Below, one piece after another: positions 18,710-29,843 of a stretch of 64,000 nt of DNA. The notes beneath the pieces are model-generated. The model saw nothing but the letters and a program-made list of their open reading frames with translations. It made no database searches and was not told the DNA's origin. The position numbers and the translations under genes were made by a program. Numbering within the stretch: the stretch's first letter is position 1; each line of letters begins with the position of its first letter. The DNA lies in contig OZ345363.1 of the NCBI GenBank assembly GCA_977006965.1, forward strand, positions 2,046,001-2,110,000, in the 5' to 3' direction. This stretch comes from Phymatolithon calcareum. Lineage: Eukaryota > Rhodophyta > Florideophyceae > Hapalidiales.

Positions 18710-20296
18710 CTACTCTGGATCATCCTTCGCCGAAACAGCAGTCGTGAAGGTTAAAAATCTGTTACTGGAGCTGTCCTTCTGAAGTGGTGGTTGGATCCCA
18801 TTGTGTGAGAGCGCAAGGATCCCTTTCTCTGCCAGATGGTAGGCGCTCGAGTTCCTCCACGACCCTACGTTTCGTCTAGAGTTTAACATATTTGTCTGGC
18901 TTGTGCGAGGCACAGGATTGTCCGGTAGAAGTCCAAATGCTTTGTCCATGATAAGAGTAGCTTGCATCTCTCCAATAGCTCGCAGGCTACGCATTCCAGT
19001 CAGTGACCGGAGCTTGGCAATTGTCGTATCTTTCAAACATACGCTAGCCGCTCGAGCCGCTTCGTTCCGAGCGACTTCCACTTGCTTGATGTGGACGTCG
19101 AAGCCGTGTACAGCGAAGGCTGATGCACCATATAGCGCAGTTCGCTCGAAGTAGCTCTTAGGGAAAGCTTCTATCGTTGATGATTCCGAGCCGCAAGATG
19201 TTCCGCCGAGCGCTCGGATGAGGCGGGTATTGGACCGGAGTTTCTGGCTCACTTCTCGGCAATGCAATTTGAAGCTCAGTCGTTGGTCGAAATAAACTCC
19301 GAGGAAGTTGTATGCCACAACTGAGTCTATTGCCTCGCCATCGATATTGACTTCACCGTCAATATTTTCCTGCGGTGAGCCTCCGCCTGCAGCAAATCCT
19401 AGCACCTTGCATTTCCGAGCGTTCACCTTGATTTGCAAACGGCTGCATAAACCGGAGAGTATATCGGCAGCCTCATTGAGCTTTGAGAAGACGCCATCCC
19501 AAGTGCTTCCGGAGGCATGGAGGCTGGTGTCGTCTGCGAATCTAAATTGAACAGGGTCGTTAAGACGTACATCTAAGTCCAATATGTATAAGTTCCAAAG
19601 ACTTGGCAACAACGAGCTCCCTTGGGGTAGCCCGCATCCAAGCACACGCGACCGAACGACCGTGTTGATGTGTCACCCCTGGGATCGGCGATCCGGCAAG
19701 TGCGAATGCATCTAGCACAGCATATTTGGAGGGCAATTAAGGTCCGCCATTTTTGGAAGTAACGCTGGAATCACGACAAGATCGTATGCAGCGCTGAAAT
19801 CCACGAACAGGGCTGCACATTTACGCCGACGGGAGAATGCGTCTGCTGTACGCTGCGCCATAGCGTCTATATGCTCGTGGGTGTTGCGATCCCTTCTGAA
19901 TCCTGCTTGTGTTGATGGAAGTTTCGATTCCATCCATTTCGTTAAACGCAATCCAATAAGGCGCTCAGCAATTCGGTTGACAATTGATGACAGTGAAAGA
20001 GGACGAAGGGCATTCGGATCATTCGGTTTGGGTATGCCGATGAGCAGCACCACTCTCCATGCAGTCGGTACAGTACACTCGCCCGAGGTTCTGTTCACTA
20101 GGCCTAAGAGACGACCTTTAGCCATTGGAGAAAGCTGGCGAATGAATTCCACCTCTACTGCATCCGGACCAGTTTCAGTACGTATTATAATTGCACTTTT
20201 TGCTGCAGTGAATTCGCGAATAGAAAATTCCGGGTCGCTTGCCAATTCATTCCTCGCTTTTACTAAAGCATGCATATACTGCCATTGCCACTTCAA
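18710..20296 (-). pseudogene. LINE-A reverse transcriptase
   Basis: The first part (20296-19712) carries the finger motifs P-L-S-L-S-S-I and Q-A-G-F-R-R-D-R, then F-V-D-F-S-A-A-Y-D. After a frameshift at about 19650-19710 the second part (19645-18710) carries G-L-P-Q-G-S-S-L-L-P and the catalytic F-A-D-D-T, followed by F-L-G-V-Y-F-D. The order and spacing are those of a LINE reverse transcriptase. The 480 bases between it and the endonuclease (20300-20777) also contain frame breaks. Confidence 0.85.
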
Positions 20297-20777
20297 GTCT
20301 TGGGTCTTGACTTTGTTGCGGTTTTTGGCGACGTATCCCTTAAAGACATCGTCAGCAATGCTTTGGTCAAATTTACAGAAAAACTTCCCAATGTTTGCTC
20401 TCGCGCGGCGTTTGCCCTCGATTGGAGCCAGAAGTTTCCATCCCTTGCTGTCCGCCTTGAACGTTGAAGGCAGGTCCCGCCAGCACTTCCGTTTAGCTGC
20501 GGCGATGACATTGTCCGTGTTATCTTGTACTTCTGCAAGTCTGCGAGAGAATCCGTCGATGAATCGCGCTCATAAGCCTCGACCGCTTTTCATCGCTCTT
20601 CGACTGTTGTCGCGCACGCGTCGGTCGACCAGGTTTTCCACGAAGAATCACACGCGGTACGGCATGCTTTGCTCCAGCCAAGATGGACTTAACGAAGCGC
20701 CAGTTTTCCTCATCAATTGAGCTCTTGTTTTCAGGCCACTGAGAAAGCTTTTCATGGACCTTAGAAGCAAACTGTTC

Positions 20778-21644
20778 TCATTCTGCGTCTTTTAAGGACC
20801 ACCGAGCCCGACCAAAGAGCTTTCGAGCTTGATGAAAAGGGTCAATTGTAACCAGGATGGGTCCGTGGTCACTGAACGTGGGTGGACGAACTTCCCCCTG
20901 ACATTCAATCATGTACTCTCCAGGGCATGCTGCAATGTCGAAGGATGAGGGTCCGCTGGGGGATATGCGAGTCTTTGATCCATCATTGAGCACTATCTGT
21001 CCAGTGGATTCTAGGTACTCCTCCAAAGCTTTCGCTTTGCTCGGGTCATAATTTTCAATGTCCCAAGAACCGTGAATGTTACCGTCCCCGAGCAGCATTG
21101 AATCCTGACGCTTCATTTCTTTCCAGTTAAAGCGGGAATCTGCAACCGGGGATATGTACAATTGGGATACTGGAATATACCTTCTAGATTTTCCGAGACG
21201 CACGTCAAACTCTGCAACTTCGGCCTTTTCGCCTCGTTTCGTTTCTCGGCATGTCATGGTGAGCCCAAGTCGTGCGTAGGTCATGAAACCACCGCCTAAT
21301 AGGGTTCCATCATCTCTGTCAACGCGGTTGACGAGTCCGAGGCCGGTGACACGTGGAGAGGAGTCCTCTGGTCGAAGCCATGTCTCGGACAACAACAAAT
21401 TGTCCGCCTTCGTGTCGTACGCGGGTTTAGCATGTTGAGCAGCGCGTTCTGCTTTGCGTACCGACCGATAGTTGAGTTGCAACAGTTGTAGCGGGCCTGG
21501 GTTGGTTTCGACGTCGCCCGATCGGGCAGGTATGAGATACCCGTAGGGTATCCAAATTGGAACAAAGTTCTGGGTTGGATTCCATTTTGTCTCCCATGTG
21601 AATTGCACTTTGCAGTCCAGCCGCACTACGAGGAAGCGGAACAC
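20778..21644 (-). pseudogene. LINE-A N-terminus: 2A-like peptide followed by apurinic-type endonuclease
   Basis: The frame encodes about 43 residues, then G-D-V-E-T-N-P-G-P (21492-21518), which fits the D-x-E-x-N-P-G-P consensus of 2A ribosome-skipping peptides. After it come L-N-Y-R-S-V-R, L-L-L-S-E-T-W-L, a G-D-G-N-I-H-G-S-W segment and S-D-H-G-P-I, the ordered motifs of the endonuclease-exonuclease-phosphatase fold used by LINEs to nick DNA. Known 2A-bearing LINEs carry the motif in the same place. No ATG was found; the frame opens after a TAG at about 21647-21649, so the true 5' end, or an upstream ORF1, is lost. Confidence 0.85.
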
Positions 21645-23935
21645 GTGCTAGAGGAGCGCCTAAATAAGACGATTAATCAAACTCTCCGTTCGCTGCATAT
21701 CATTCCCTTCACCCTTTTCGAAGAAAACCCTTTTTCGGAATTCTCAGAGACCGTACGAAGGTATGACAAACTTCTCCAATCTGCCCAACTCAATGCTCCA
21801 ATCACCTACCTATCGAGACGGAGTAAGTGTTAGACACATCCAAATCACCACGAGGGTAGAGCACACAAAACCGTGCCCCGCATTCGTCGATTTCTTCGTA
21901 TCGTCGACAGTAGAGCGTGCCAAGACTACGTCCGAGAAATGGCAGGCTGGGGACTCGAGATGATGGACACGCTGAACTCCTGCAAAAAATCAAGAGGAAC
22001 TTGACAAATTGTACAGACAATTCTGACGCCTGATAACAAAACCTTGGAGAAATACGCGAACCCCCCCAGAAACAAGCCGTTCTGGACGCGAGTGCTGGAC
22101 AGCGAGAAAAAAGAACGAACCAGATATACCGAAAGGTGATGTGAACCAAGAATCCAGATGGCATGTCAACTTACCTCACATTCTGGATCGAAATGCCGGC
22201 AGCAGTCCGAAAAGCGAAGAAATCTGAATACCACACGCTCGTGGAAGACATAAACGACGATGCGCGCGCCAAGCCACGACCACACTCAGCAGAAAAATGA
22301 AACGTAAGAGCAGAGGATAAGTCGCGCGCTGCGGGCTCCAGTCCACCAATGTTTGTTCACAGCCCACATAGCGAACGTCTGCACAGCCGATACGGCGTGG
22401 AAGCTCACCCTTCACCGGTTTACTGTATCCGAAGCCATCCTCGAAGACATCAAGGAGGCTTTAATTCGAGCCCCCCGTGGAAAGGCACTCGGACCAGACA
22501 AGATCGGTGTTGAAATGCTCCAAGCAAATCGAACTGTGAGCGGCGAAGTGCTTAAACGCTTATGGCAGGTATGTGGTAGACTACAATGTACGCCGACAGA
22601 CAGAAAAGAACCGGTGAACGTTCTAGGAAACTAGAGACCAATTTCGCTATTAATCCAAGTCAGGAAAATTATAGATGCGGCGATGGACTCTGCTATACTG
22701 CAACGAAGTCCACCGATTCCAATTGTGATTCCAGAAGAACAAGGGGACTGAACTTGCGATCCTGAGGTCAACGACTACAATGAAGAGAGGTCACTGCTTC
22801 GTCGAAGTCCTGGACCTATCGTCTTCTTACGACCGTGTCCCGCGCAACATCGTGATGTGCCGATTCCACAAATGTCTACCCCCGGATATCGCCGAGATAA
22901 TGAATACCTACTGAAACTTTCATTGGACTCTACTGCGGGAGACGAGGGGAAGACATGGTTTCTGGTCGACCGCGGAGTCCCCCAAGGTTTCCGGCTAAGT
23001 CCGTGCCTCTATAACATGTTCATGGACACACATTCCGAGATTATCCAAAAGGCACCCCCGGCAAATGTCAAAGTAGCCTGCGATCCTGTTTGCCGACGAC
23101 GTTCAACTGCAAGCGATAAAATCCGACGGATTGCAATGGCTCCTCGATACAGCGATGCGATGGGCCAGGGAGAATCGTATGACGCGGAACACTAAGAAGG
23201 GAAAAAGCGAAGTCATCATCTACTCCGGTTTGATCATTCGAAAATTCCATCTAGCAAGGACCGAACGCCAGGGAATTTTCCTTGGTCTTCGAGATATTGG
23301 AATGAATGCCAAGGGACTACATACAATGAAGAACGTATCGATCTACAAGACCCTCGTTCAATGTACTTGGGAGTACGCCTTGCACCTCACTCCGTCGATG
23401 AGATCCGTCCAAGTTCAAATCAATCAGGCCTAAGGTTTGTCCTACTCCGTCATCCTAGGACGCTCAGCACTCCGCCCCCAAAACAGAATGAGGTCGCTCT
23501 GGAAAATCAAATCCCCGGGAATCAGGAGGACACAACTGCGCGAACATTTTGCTGCGCGACTACGGAAGGAAAAACTTGAAATCGAGAAAAATTCAAACTA
23601 CGAAGGTAAAGTCGAAGACCTTCCCTACACAGAAAGGGATATTTCCTATTTGAAACAACACGATCTGTTCAGCAAGGAGATCGACCAGGCTAAGCAAGGG
23701 AAGATGACGCCTCAGGAAGACAGACTGCGTCTTAGCGAAGCCTGGGACCAATCAAATCCCCGTGGACAGGAAAGAGCGCGGCACCCCGACCGTGTACTTA
23801 ATCGCAAAAGCACAGAATGCTGGCAGTGAAATGGTACTTCTGACGCTTCTACCCAGGGAACCCGTCTTCCTGCTCTGGTGTCGGGACTCTGGCGTTAAGG
23901 TCTTCTAAAATAAAAATTTACAATTTCCCCGCCCC
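21605..23935 (+). mobile_element. LINE-E, full of stops, with linker, reverse transcriptase and 3' tail
   Basis: From about 22350 the plus strand reads A-P-R-G-K-A-L-G-P-D-K-I-G-V-E, then R-G-V-P-Q-G-F-R-L-S-P-C-L near 22970-23010, then F-A-D-D-V-Q-L-Q in a shifted frame near 23090, then W-A-R-E-N-R-M-T-R-N-T-K-K-G-K-S-E. These are reverse transcriptase motifs in the right order. The end at 23890-23935 (TCTTCTAAAATAAAAAT then AATTTCCCC) is the family tail seen at 885-920. The region 21605-22340 looks like the charged linker before the RT. Confidence 0.7.
22353..23433 (+). pseudogene. LINE-E reverse transcriptase pieces
   Basis: Four overlapping open segments in different frames (22353-22634, 22857-23195, 23131-23433 and on) together give the fingers, palm with A-D-D, and the part after it. 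Frameshifts and stops between them make it non-functional. Confidence 0.7.
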
Positions 23936-23939
23936 TATC

Positions 23940-24460
23940 TAACTGCGTGGAGACCATCGAAGATGGGATACATGCCTCTGCAAGACGACTACCGCCGGTG
24001 ACCAACATGGATCAATATACTTTGCCATGTCTCGGCGGCACATCCGGTCGGAACCGGAAAGCGACCACGCGCGATGAAATCCGGGTGTTGATCGACATCG
24101 CTAAATACTGTCTTGGAGACGCAGCCGGTGGCTGTCGAGAAGCAGCACCGCACGAAGGATTCCAGTACCGAGCGACGCGGCGAAGGTTCGAAAACTTGTG
24201 GGAAAGGGGATATATGTTGAAATCCCGGAAGACGTAAAAAATCACGCAGAAACAAACCGTGTCCAGGAGGGCCCCTAGGAAGTACCAATCTTGAGGACTG
24301 GCCCTTAAATTAAGAGAACATATGCATAGATAGCAGTTGTTTATACTCCAGACTACCGCATGTTCCCTGCCACCCAGCAAGGGAAAACTGTACGACTTTG
24401 TAACTTAATCAGCAGACCGTCCGCCCTAAGCGAGCCCCGCAGAAAATAAAACCTCTGTAA
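23940..24460. other. Stretch without a recognised gene
   Basis: Only short frames. Near 24420-24470 the sequence CCCGCAGAAAATAAAACC resembles a LINE 3' end, but too weakly to assign. Confidence 0.3.
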
Positions 24461-24874
24461 TTTCGCGGATTCTACCGAGACGAAAGCAATCCAGACAATC
24501 TGAAAGCCTTTTTCGAGGGACTCGTGGCTCTCTTGCCACAGACAGCCATACCCGAATTGTCCTTCATCGGAGGGTCAGTACTGGAGGTACTAACTGACTA
24601 GCCGATGATGAGACGTACAATTGCAACCCTGCGGACGGCAAACTTTAAATACGATGCGCGCTACAGCATCTGGAGCGATCGGGTCTCAAAGAAGACGAAC
24701 ATGTCCGAAAAGGAGCGAACTATGAGAAACGGAAGAGCTGTTAGTTCTCGGATGCGTGTGGGGTTTGTAACGCATAAGTTGGCACACCGGCTGTGGTCGG
24801 GTTGTTCCCTGGCTCAACGCAGAGGGCGCCGCTTCGCGGCGACCTTTCTAGAAAAAGAATTGGATCAAGAATGA
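24460..24874 (+). pseudogene. LINE ORF1 C-terminal domain remnant
   Basis: The plus strand reads A-F-F-E-G-L-V-A-L-L-P, then L-S-F-I-G-G-S-V-L-E-V-L-T-D, then R-T-I-A-T-L-R-T. The same pattern (L-S-F-I-G-W-F-R-I-E-I-L-S-D) occurs on the minus strand at about 25150-25290, in the tail of a clearer ORF1-like gene. A stop sits after L-T-D. From about 24757 the frame runs into repeat R2. Confidence 0.4.
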
Positions 24875-25180
24875 CTTGGCAGTATGAGAAATGGATCAAT
24901 GGAAGAATCTGGAAGCCGCTTCGCGGCTGTAATGCTTATAGTGTAAGCACATATAAGCTGTAAGCTATGTAAAGCAGCTATAAGCTGAAGCAGCGGTTTT
25001 AGAGTTTGCCCTTGGTGATCCTTAATGGTGTAAGTACGCATCGAAACCTTCGGTAATGTAATGACTGTAATGCTATCTGTAAGGGCTTGCTGTAAATGCA
25101 AGCTATAATGACAATTTGATTGGATCTGGCCTTATAGGAAATGAAGAGTATGATATTCGCGTTGGACGATACAGTCCAGA
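24757..25180. repeat. Dispersed repeat R2, copy 1 (TGTAA-rich)
   Basis: From GTGGGGTTTG through GGCTGTGGTCGGGTTGTTCCCTGGC and the TGTAA-rich part to GACAATTTG and CCTTATAGGAAATG this aligns with 40746-41200 and 63581-64000. Nine TGTAA words lie between 24925 and 25101, where about 0.2 would be expected by chance. Two GCCGC(TT)CGCGGC-like palindromes (about 24828 and 24915) are also shared. Confidence 0.8.
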
Positions 25181-26538
25181 TGATTTTAGCGAGGCACTAG
25201 CCCTTTCCACGAAAATTTCATCAGACAGAATCTCAATTCTGAACCATCCAATAAACGAGAGACCAAGTACTGCTTTTCGCGGAATTACTTTCATCAGCTC
25301 GTGGTACAACTCAACCTCGTCCATTTTTTCAAGGCCTGTGCAGTACATTGGAATAATTTTCGAGGCGTAACGTTCCTTCTGTGCGCGTTCAAAACTTGTT
25401 TAAACTTAGTGATGGCATCACAGTTATGCCGCGGGAGGCTTTGCAGCGATGGCCAGACGTGCGCTGCTGCTGCTGAGCAGGACTGGAATTGGCGCTCCAT
25501 CTCCATCGGAAGAGTTCCCTCTGTCGTTATTCTCTGTATATGGGGAGGTATGCTTCTTGGGGAAACACTCTCGATCGGCGTGTTTCCTCTTCCTCTCGGA
25601 CCTCGTTCTCTTTCGTGTCTGTTATGTACCTCGTACTCATCGCTTCCAGCGTCTTGCGGAGAGACAATCTGGTTCTCAATCTCTCTTCTAGCTTTTTGCG
25701 ACTTCTCTTCTCATTGTGAGAACTTGGGCTTCCAAGACTGTCATTCTCTCGTAGACGTCGGTTATGGCGGCCGTTATTGCATCGACTTTCTTCGCAAACT
25801 AACTAGGTATCCTTGAAGCTACTGTTTCTTCTCGTCCCTCGTTATATCTCGTGAACTGCAGCGCGGATAGCTCCACAATCTCAATTTTCAGTGACACCAC
25901 TTTGCCTTGGGTGTGTGACTTGCACGCCTTACATAATATGGCAATTGCTTCTCCGAATGTAGAAGTGCCCTGTAATATAAGCTCTCCACGTACGCCACAT
26001 TTATTGCATAGTACCTTGTTTCCCGCCTTCAGAAATCGTTCTTTGATCTCACTACCGTGAACTTCTCTCCCATCACGCTCGTTGTTCTCATTTTCTGATC
26101 TGCTTCATTTACCTTCTCCAGTTTTGTCTTCGTCAGATTTTCCTTCCCTTCTGCCACTCTTTCCTGTACATGTTTCCGGGCTTGAGCGGTGATCTCTCCA
26201 GCTCTCTCTAGTGCGGATTTTGCATATCGAGGAATATCACGTAGCTCCTCCAATTCTTCGTCCGTTCCGCTAAGAGATGAATCGCATTCAGTGCTGGATG
26301 AAGTTTCGGACCTCTCCGTAGCAGATCCTGTTGCCGCGCGAGTGTGATTACTATCCTGCTCAGAACGCAGGCCATTGGCCACCGTTGCGCGACTCTGAGC
26401 CTCTTTCGCCTTCTTATTTTGGCCTTTTCTATTGCTGGCACGATTTACTTGTTTCATAGACTTGACAGTTTTTGAATCGCTCTTTGCCGACGACGTTCTT
26501 CTTCGGGGCGAGATCGATTTTTGCGCTGAACACGCCAT
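25103..26538 (-). pseudogene. LINE ORF1-type protein gene, frameshifted
   Basis: The minus-strand ATG at 26538 opens 169 codons rich in serine, lysine and glutamate, including E-L-R-D-I-P-R-Y-A-K-S-A-L-E-R-A. After a frame change the sequence reads C-N-K-C-G then about 20 residues later C-K-A-C-K-S-H (about 25920-26005), a zinc-ribbon-like pair, then a coiled-coil-like stretch (E-R-M-T-V-L-E-A-Q-V-L-T-M), and finally L-S-F-I-G near 25250. Low-complexity N-terminus, zinc motif and coiled coil are typical of LINE ORF1 RNA-binding proteins. The D-I-P-R motif is shared with 35874-36220, which supports a repeat family. It could instead be a host gene with introns. Confidence 0.45.
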
Positions 26539-26539
26539 G

Positions 26540-27838
26540 GCTCTCGGTCCGGATCGGGCGGCTCAAACTTAGCCATGTCTTTGCAAAATTAATCGCACGG
26601 AAGCGCCTCGCGATGCTCTTGCTCGTCGGTTTGGCCCGTACCGATTTGATGAGCTTCCTCTCTCAGAATCGTTAACTCAAAAAAGGTGCGCGGTCCGCCC
26701 TTTTTCCTCGCGGGACAGTCTCAGCGGTGCGTACATTCGCCAGCAACTGCTTTCCTGTCCGAACCTCAATGTAGCGCCAGGCTCACAAGAACCGGACGCT
26801 ACTCTGCTGAGAGAAGACCGGAGGAGAGAAAAAGTGCGGGAGAGACAAAAGAGTGAACGACTGAAGTGAAGAAAGAAAAGAGAAAGAAGAGAAAACAAGA
26901 AACGAAGACAAGGAAAAGGGAAGTGGTAGAAATAGGCGTCCTGATGACGCGTGAGATGAATAATGAGAAAAGAAAAAAGAAGGAAGGGTGTAAAGCGTTG
27001 AGCGATTCGGCAACGCTGGATGATGGCGACCTTGGATGGGCCGTCAACTTCAGATAGTGTACCGGAACGGAACAACACAGGTGCTCGGCGCGTTGAGAGA
27101 AAGCGACTCCACGCTGGCTTGTGCGGCGAAGTGCTTTCAGCACGAGAACAGACGGGCAGAATCGACGTCGTCTGTTGAGGCGGCGACCTTGGAAGGGCAG
27201 TCGATCTTGAGGCGAACGCACGAAAAGAAAAGGGACGGATCTGTCGCTAGGCTCTCGCCGTGCCGGCTTGCACGGAAGAAGAAGCGATCAGAAAGGGGTG
27301 GAAAGTCTCCGACTCCGCGTGGTCAAGGGAATTCACAGGCTTGATGCCTGTAGGATCCAAGCACTCGAGCCGAAATCCAGAAACCTCCACCTTCCTTTAC
27401 TAAGAGGAAGGGACAAACTATCTTATATACTACTAGCAAAGCGAAAAACAAAAGTTCTACATGCGCATGGGACGCGTAGCACGTGTGGGCCAGCGGATCA
27501 CCTAGACAAGGAAACTAGAGTCGCGTGCCTCTGATTCGGCGTTCCATGTGGATCGCGATAAAAGTTCGTGGCGTACAGTCACGAGAAACAAAAGCGCTTG
27601 TCAACCGGCTGAGGGGGTAGACATCGGCTTCCTCTTGCAAATGATTGCTTCTATGTCATCCCTAGGGATGATATTCGGACCTCGGCTGCGCCTCGGTTGA
27701 ATATCATGCCCTCGGGCTCATGTCATCCCTCGCAGCCGGTGCACGACCCCCACTTACTGCACTCCTTACAGACTCCGCCTCGCTGTCGAGTCCGGGAATG
27801 GGGCAGCAACGGGAAAAGAAATGCAGTGGGCGCGACAC
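26540..27838. other. Stretch without a recognised gene
   Basis: Probably 5' flank of the ORF1-type gene. 26820-26990 is purine-rich on the plus strand (AGAAGAGAAA-like), which makes long but meaningless open frames on both strands. Nothing else stands out. Confidence 0.4.
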
Positions 27839-28530
27839 TCAACGACGGAAATCCCTATAGATGGTGTCATGGTTTCTCTTTTCAATGGCGGCCAAATACT
27901 CATTCTTGGCCTCCGTTGCATTCGGTAAAACACCTTGAGCTCCCCTGTGATACAGTAATCCTAAGCGATTTCTGCAGTTGGGGAGCCGGTCAAGAAGATG
28001 GTTGAAGAACACCAAAGTGTCTTTTGGACGTCTTACTATTCCAAGAACACGCCCATGTCCATTTACTTCCTTCTTTTCTTCCTCAGATGATGTTTGTTTC
28101 AAAAAAAGTCGATCGAAAATTGCGCGCAACATTTTCTCAGCTCCTTGCCGTTCCTATGTACAAAATTTCTCGATCATTGCATTCTTGCTGTATGTATCGT
28201 GGCTCGCAAATAATCCTTTCTCAAGCAAATATCCGATGCTCAATTCAATGTGCTCATCACGGCTTCTGCGTCAGAATCTCAGAACGGATAAAAATTTGAC
28301 GGTAATTTCCAGATGCGCTCGATTTTGCGATTCGTGGAAACGACTTTGGTGTGCGATGGCGAGATAAAAAAGAAGCGGAGAGGTTACGCACAGGCGTTTC
28401 TCACGAAGAATGAAGAATCCAAGGGCTTCAATCGCTGCATTGGAAACGGCACTGTTCGTTCCATTTTCATAGAACAGTACCAGCGCTTTTTTCACTCCAG
28501 AATTTTCAGATCCAGTTTAGTGAGCTGGAT
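27839..28530 (-). pseudogene. Sel1-like repeat protein, decayed
   Basis: Two minus-strand segments look like Sel1/TPR-type repeats. Near 27860-27990 the pattern is R-L-G-L-L-Y-H-R-G-A-Q-G-V then A-T-E-A-K-N-E-Y, which fits L-G-x-x-Y-x-x-G-x-x-G-V with A...Y. Near 28400-28495 the pattern is A-L-V-L-F-Y-E-N-G then A-A-I-E-A-L-G-F-F. The stretch between is broken by stops in all frames. Sel1 repeats form helical scaffolds in host proteins, so this is likely a dead host gene or a gene with unrecognised introns. Confidence 0.35.
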
Positions 28531-28859
28531 TCAATTTAGGAATAGTTGTCGCGATCTTTATCAAGCCCTGGAGGAAAACGGCTCCAATGGGAGGAGCTGG
28601 AAACACGTTCTGGACGCCCACTCTTAGAGAGATGGCAAAGCAACGAACAAAGCTCCTAAGAAGTGCACGGAAAACAAAGAGCGAGGTCGATATTCTAGCG
28701 CACAAGGATTTCCAGAAAAAAATGAGCAAAGAGGTAATTGTTAGAGAACCGGACGGCGATAGTGACGATGCTATGTCGATGGCCGGTATAGCGTGGTTCA
28801 GGGTCGTCAGCAAATTGTCGCTATTGCGATCGTGAGTAGCTTCGTTGGCGCGCAATCTT

Positions 28860-29541
28860 TGTTGTGAAAATGATCAATTTACTCCTGCTTCCTCATTCCC
28901 CTCTCCTATCTCTCTCTGGGCGGAAACGCTTATGTCTAAACGCGCACTAACTCTTCAAATCCTAAAGGTCTCGAGTGAGGAGCATACGAACTCCTGTGAT
29001 GAAATGAACGCATGAAATGCAGATAAATCAATGTGACTAAGTAAAAGGGATTGGGATAGCTTTTGTGCTCTTGGCATTGAATGGGCTTGCCGTCGATAGA
29101 CGATTAGATGGCGCTCGCAATGTACTGCATACGTGATGACCGCGAAGATCGCTTGACTTGACCTTGCATCATTGCTTCATAGCTCAGTTCTGATTTGATG
29201 CACATGAATTGTTGGAGCGGGACAGTCGCGAGACGTCTTACATCGTCTGGGCAAACTTCGCGGTTAGAGCATCATGCATTCTCCAATTGGCGCCAAAAAG
29301 CGTCCCAAATCGATTCCTGGATGACCTGGACGAACTCCCAGCAGGAGCAGTCCTTGAGAAGACGTCCAAAATGGCAAGAGGTCTCTCCAGGCGGAAGACT
29401 GAAAAAGTTCAAGCAAGGAAGTACGCTGTCACCTGCATTGTTCCCTGCCCAGCTCTCAAGCCTCTGCCAGCAGACTGCTGCTGAGAGGAAGGATGGCTTG
29501 GAGATACTAAAGCGTTTGCTCCCCCGTGGACTTTCCCGTGT
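28860..29541. other. Left flank of the inverted duplication
   Basis: Nothing identifiable. An open frame at 29195-29575 crosses the arm boundary at 29542 and has no recognised domain. Confidence 0.4.
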
Positions 29542-29555
29542 GTATTTCTTCTGCT

Positions 29556-29843
29556 ATGAGTCGAACGGATCTTAACGATAAAGCCAATCCCATAGTATTG
29601 GTGGGGCAGACCGAAATTACAATCCCTTCCACCCCACTGCGGAAGTCAGCCCGACCTTCTGCCACAAACCAACAGTGCCCATATTGCCATCTTCATGGAA
29701 CGCAAAGAGATCGCATGAGCTGTCTCTCGTTTCGAATTTTTCCTCCGACCCAGCCTAAAGCTGACTGGGAGGGTCCTAGATTAAAGGTAGATAATCTTCT
29801 GTGGGATTTGCCCGGTATCGGGAACCGATGTGGAGGTTACTAG
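29556..29843 (+). CDS. 95-codon ORF with C-P-Y-C-H zinc-like motif (left-arm copy, intact)
   Basis: ATG at 29556 opens a frame reading P-I-V-L-V-G-Q-T-E-I-T-I-P, then Q-Q-C-P-Y-C-H-L-H-G and, ten residues on, M-S-C-L-S, ending near G-I-G-N-R-C-G-G-Y. The cysteine/histidine cluster suggests a small zinc knuckle, as in LINE ORF1 or gag proteins. The family is not recognised. Only 14 bases separate the arm boundary from its start, so the upstream control region is not shared with the right-arm copy. Confidence 0.35.
   Translation: MSRTDLNDKANPIVLVGQTEITIPSTPLRKSARPSATNQQCPYCHLHGTQRDRMSCLSFRIFPPTQPKADWEGPRLKVDNLLWDLPGIGNRCGGY

Larger units (their letters stand above)
18680..21650 (-). mobile_element. 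LINE-A: non-LTR retrotransposon with 2A motif, endonuclease and reverse transcriptase
   Basis: Nearly the whole coding part of a LINE is present on the minus strand: a 2A motif and endonuclease (21644 to 20778), a frame-broken linker, then reverse transcriptase (20296 to 18710). The short 3' flank after the stop at about 18710 shows no long tail. Several frameshifts mean this copy is dead. The head-on neighbour from about 21605 is another LINE on the opposite strand. Confidence 0.85.

Noticed and set aside
25301-25816. A 171-codon plus-strand frame
   Set aside because: It is antisense to the zinc-motif and coiled-coil part of the ORF1-type gene on the minus strand.
26677-27221. Overlapping long frames on both strands
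   Set aside because: They arise from a purine-rich tract that lacks stops on either strand. The predicted proteins are low-complexity F/S/L or K/R/E runs.
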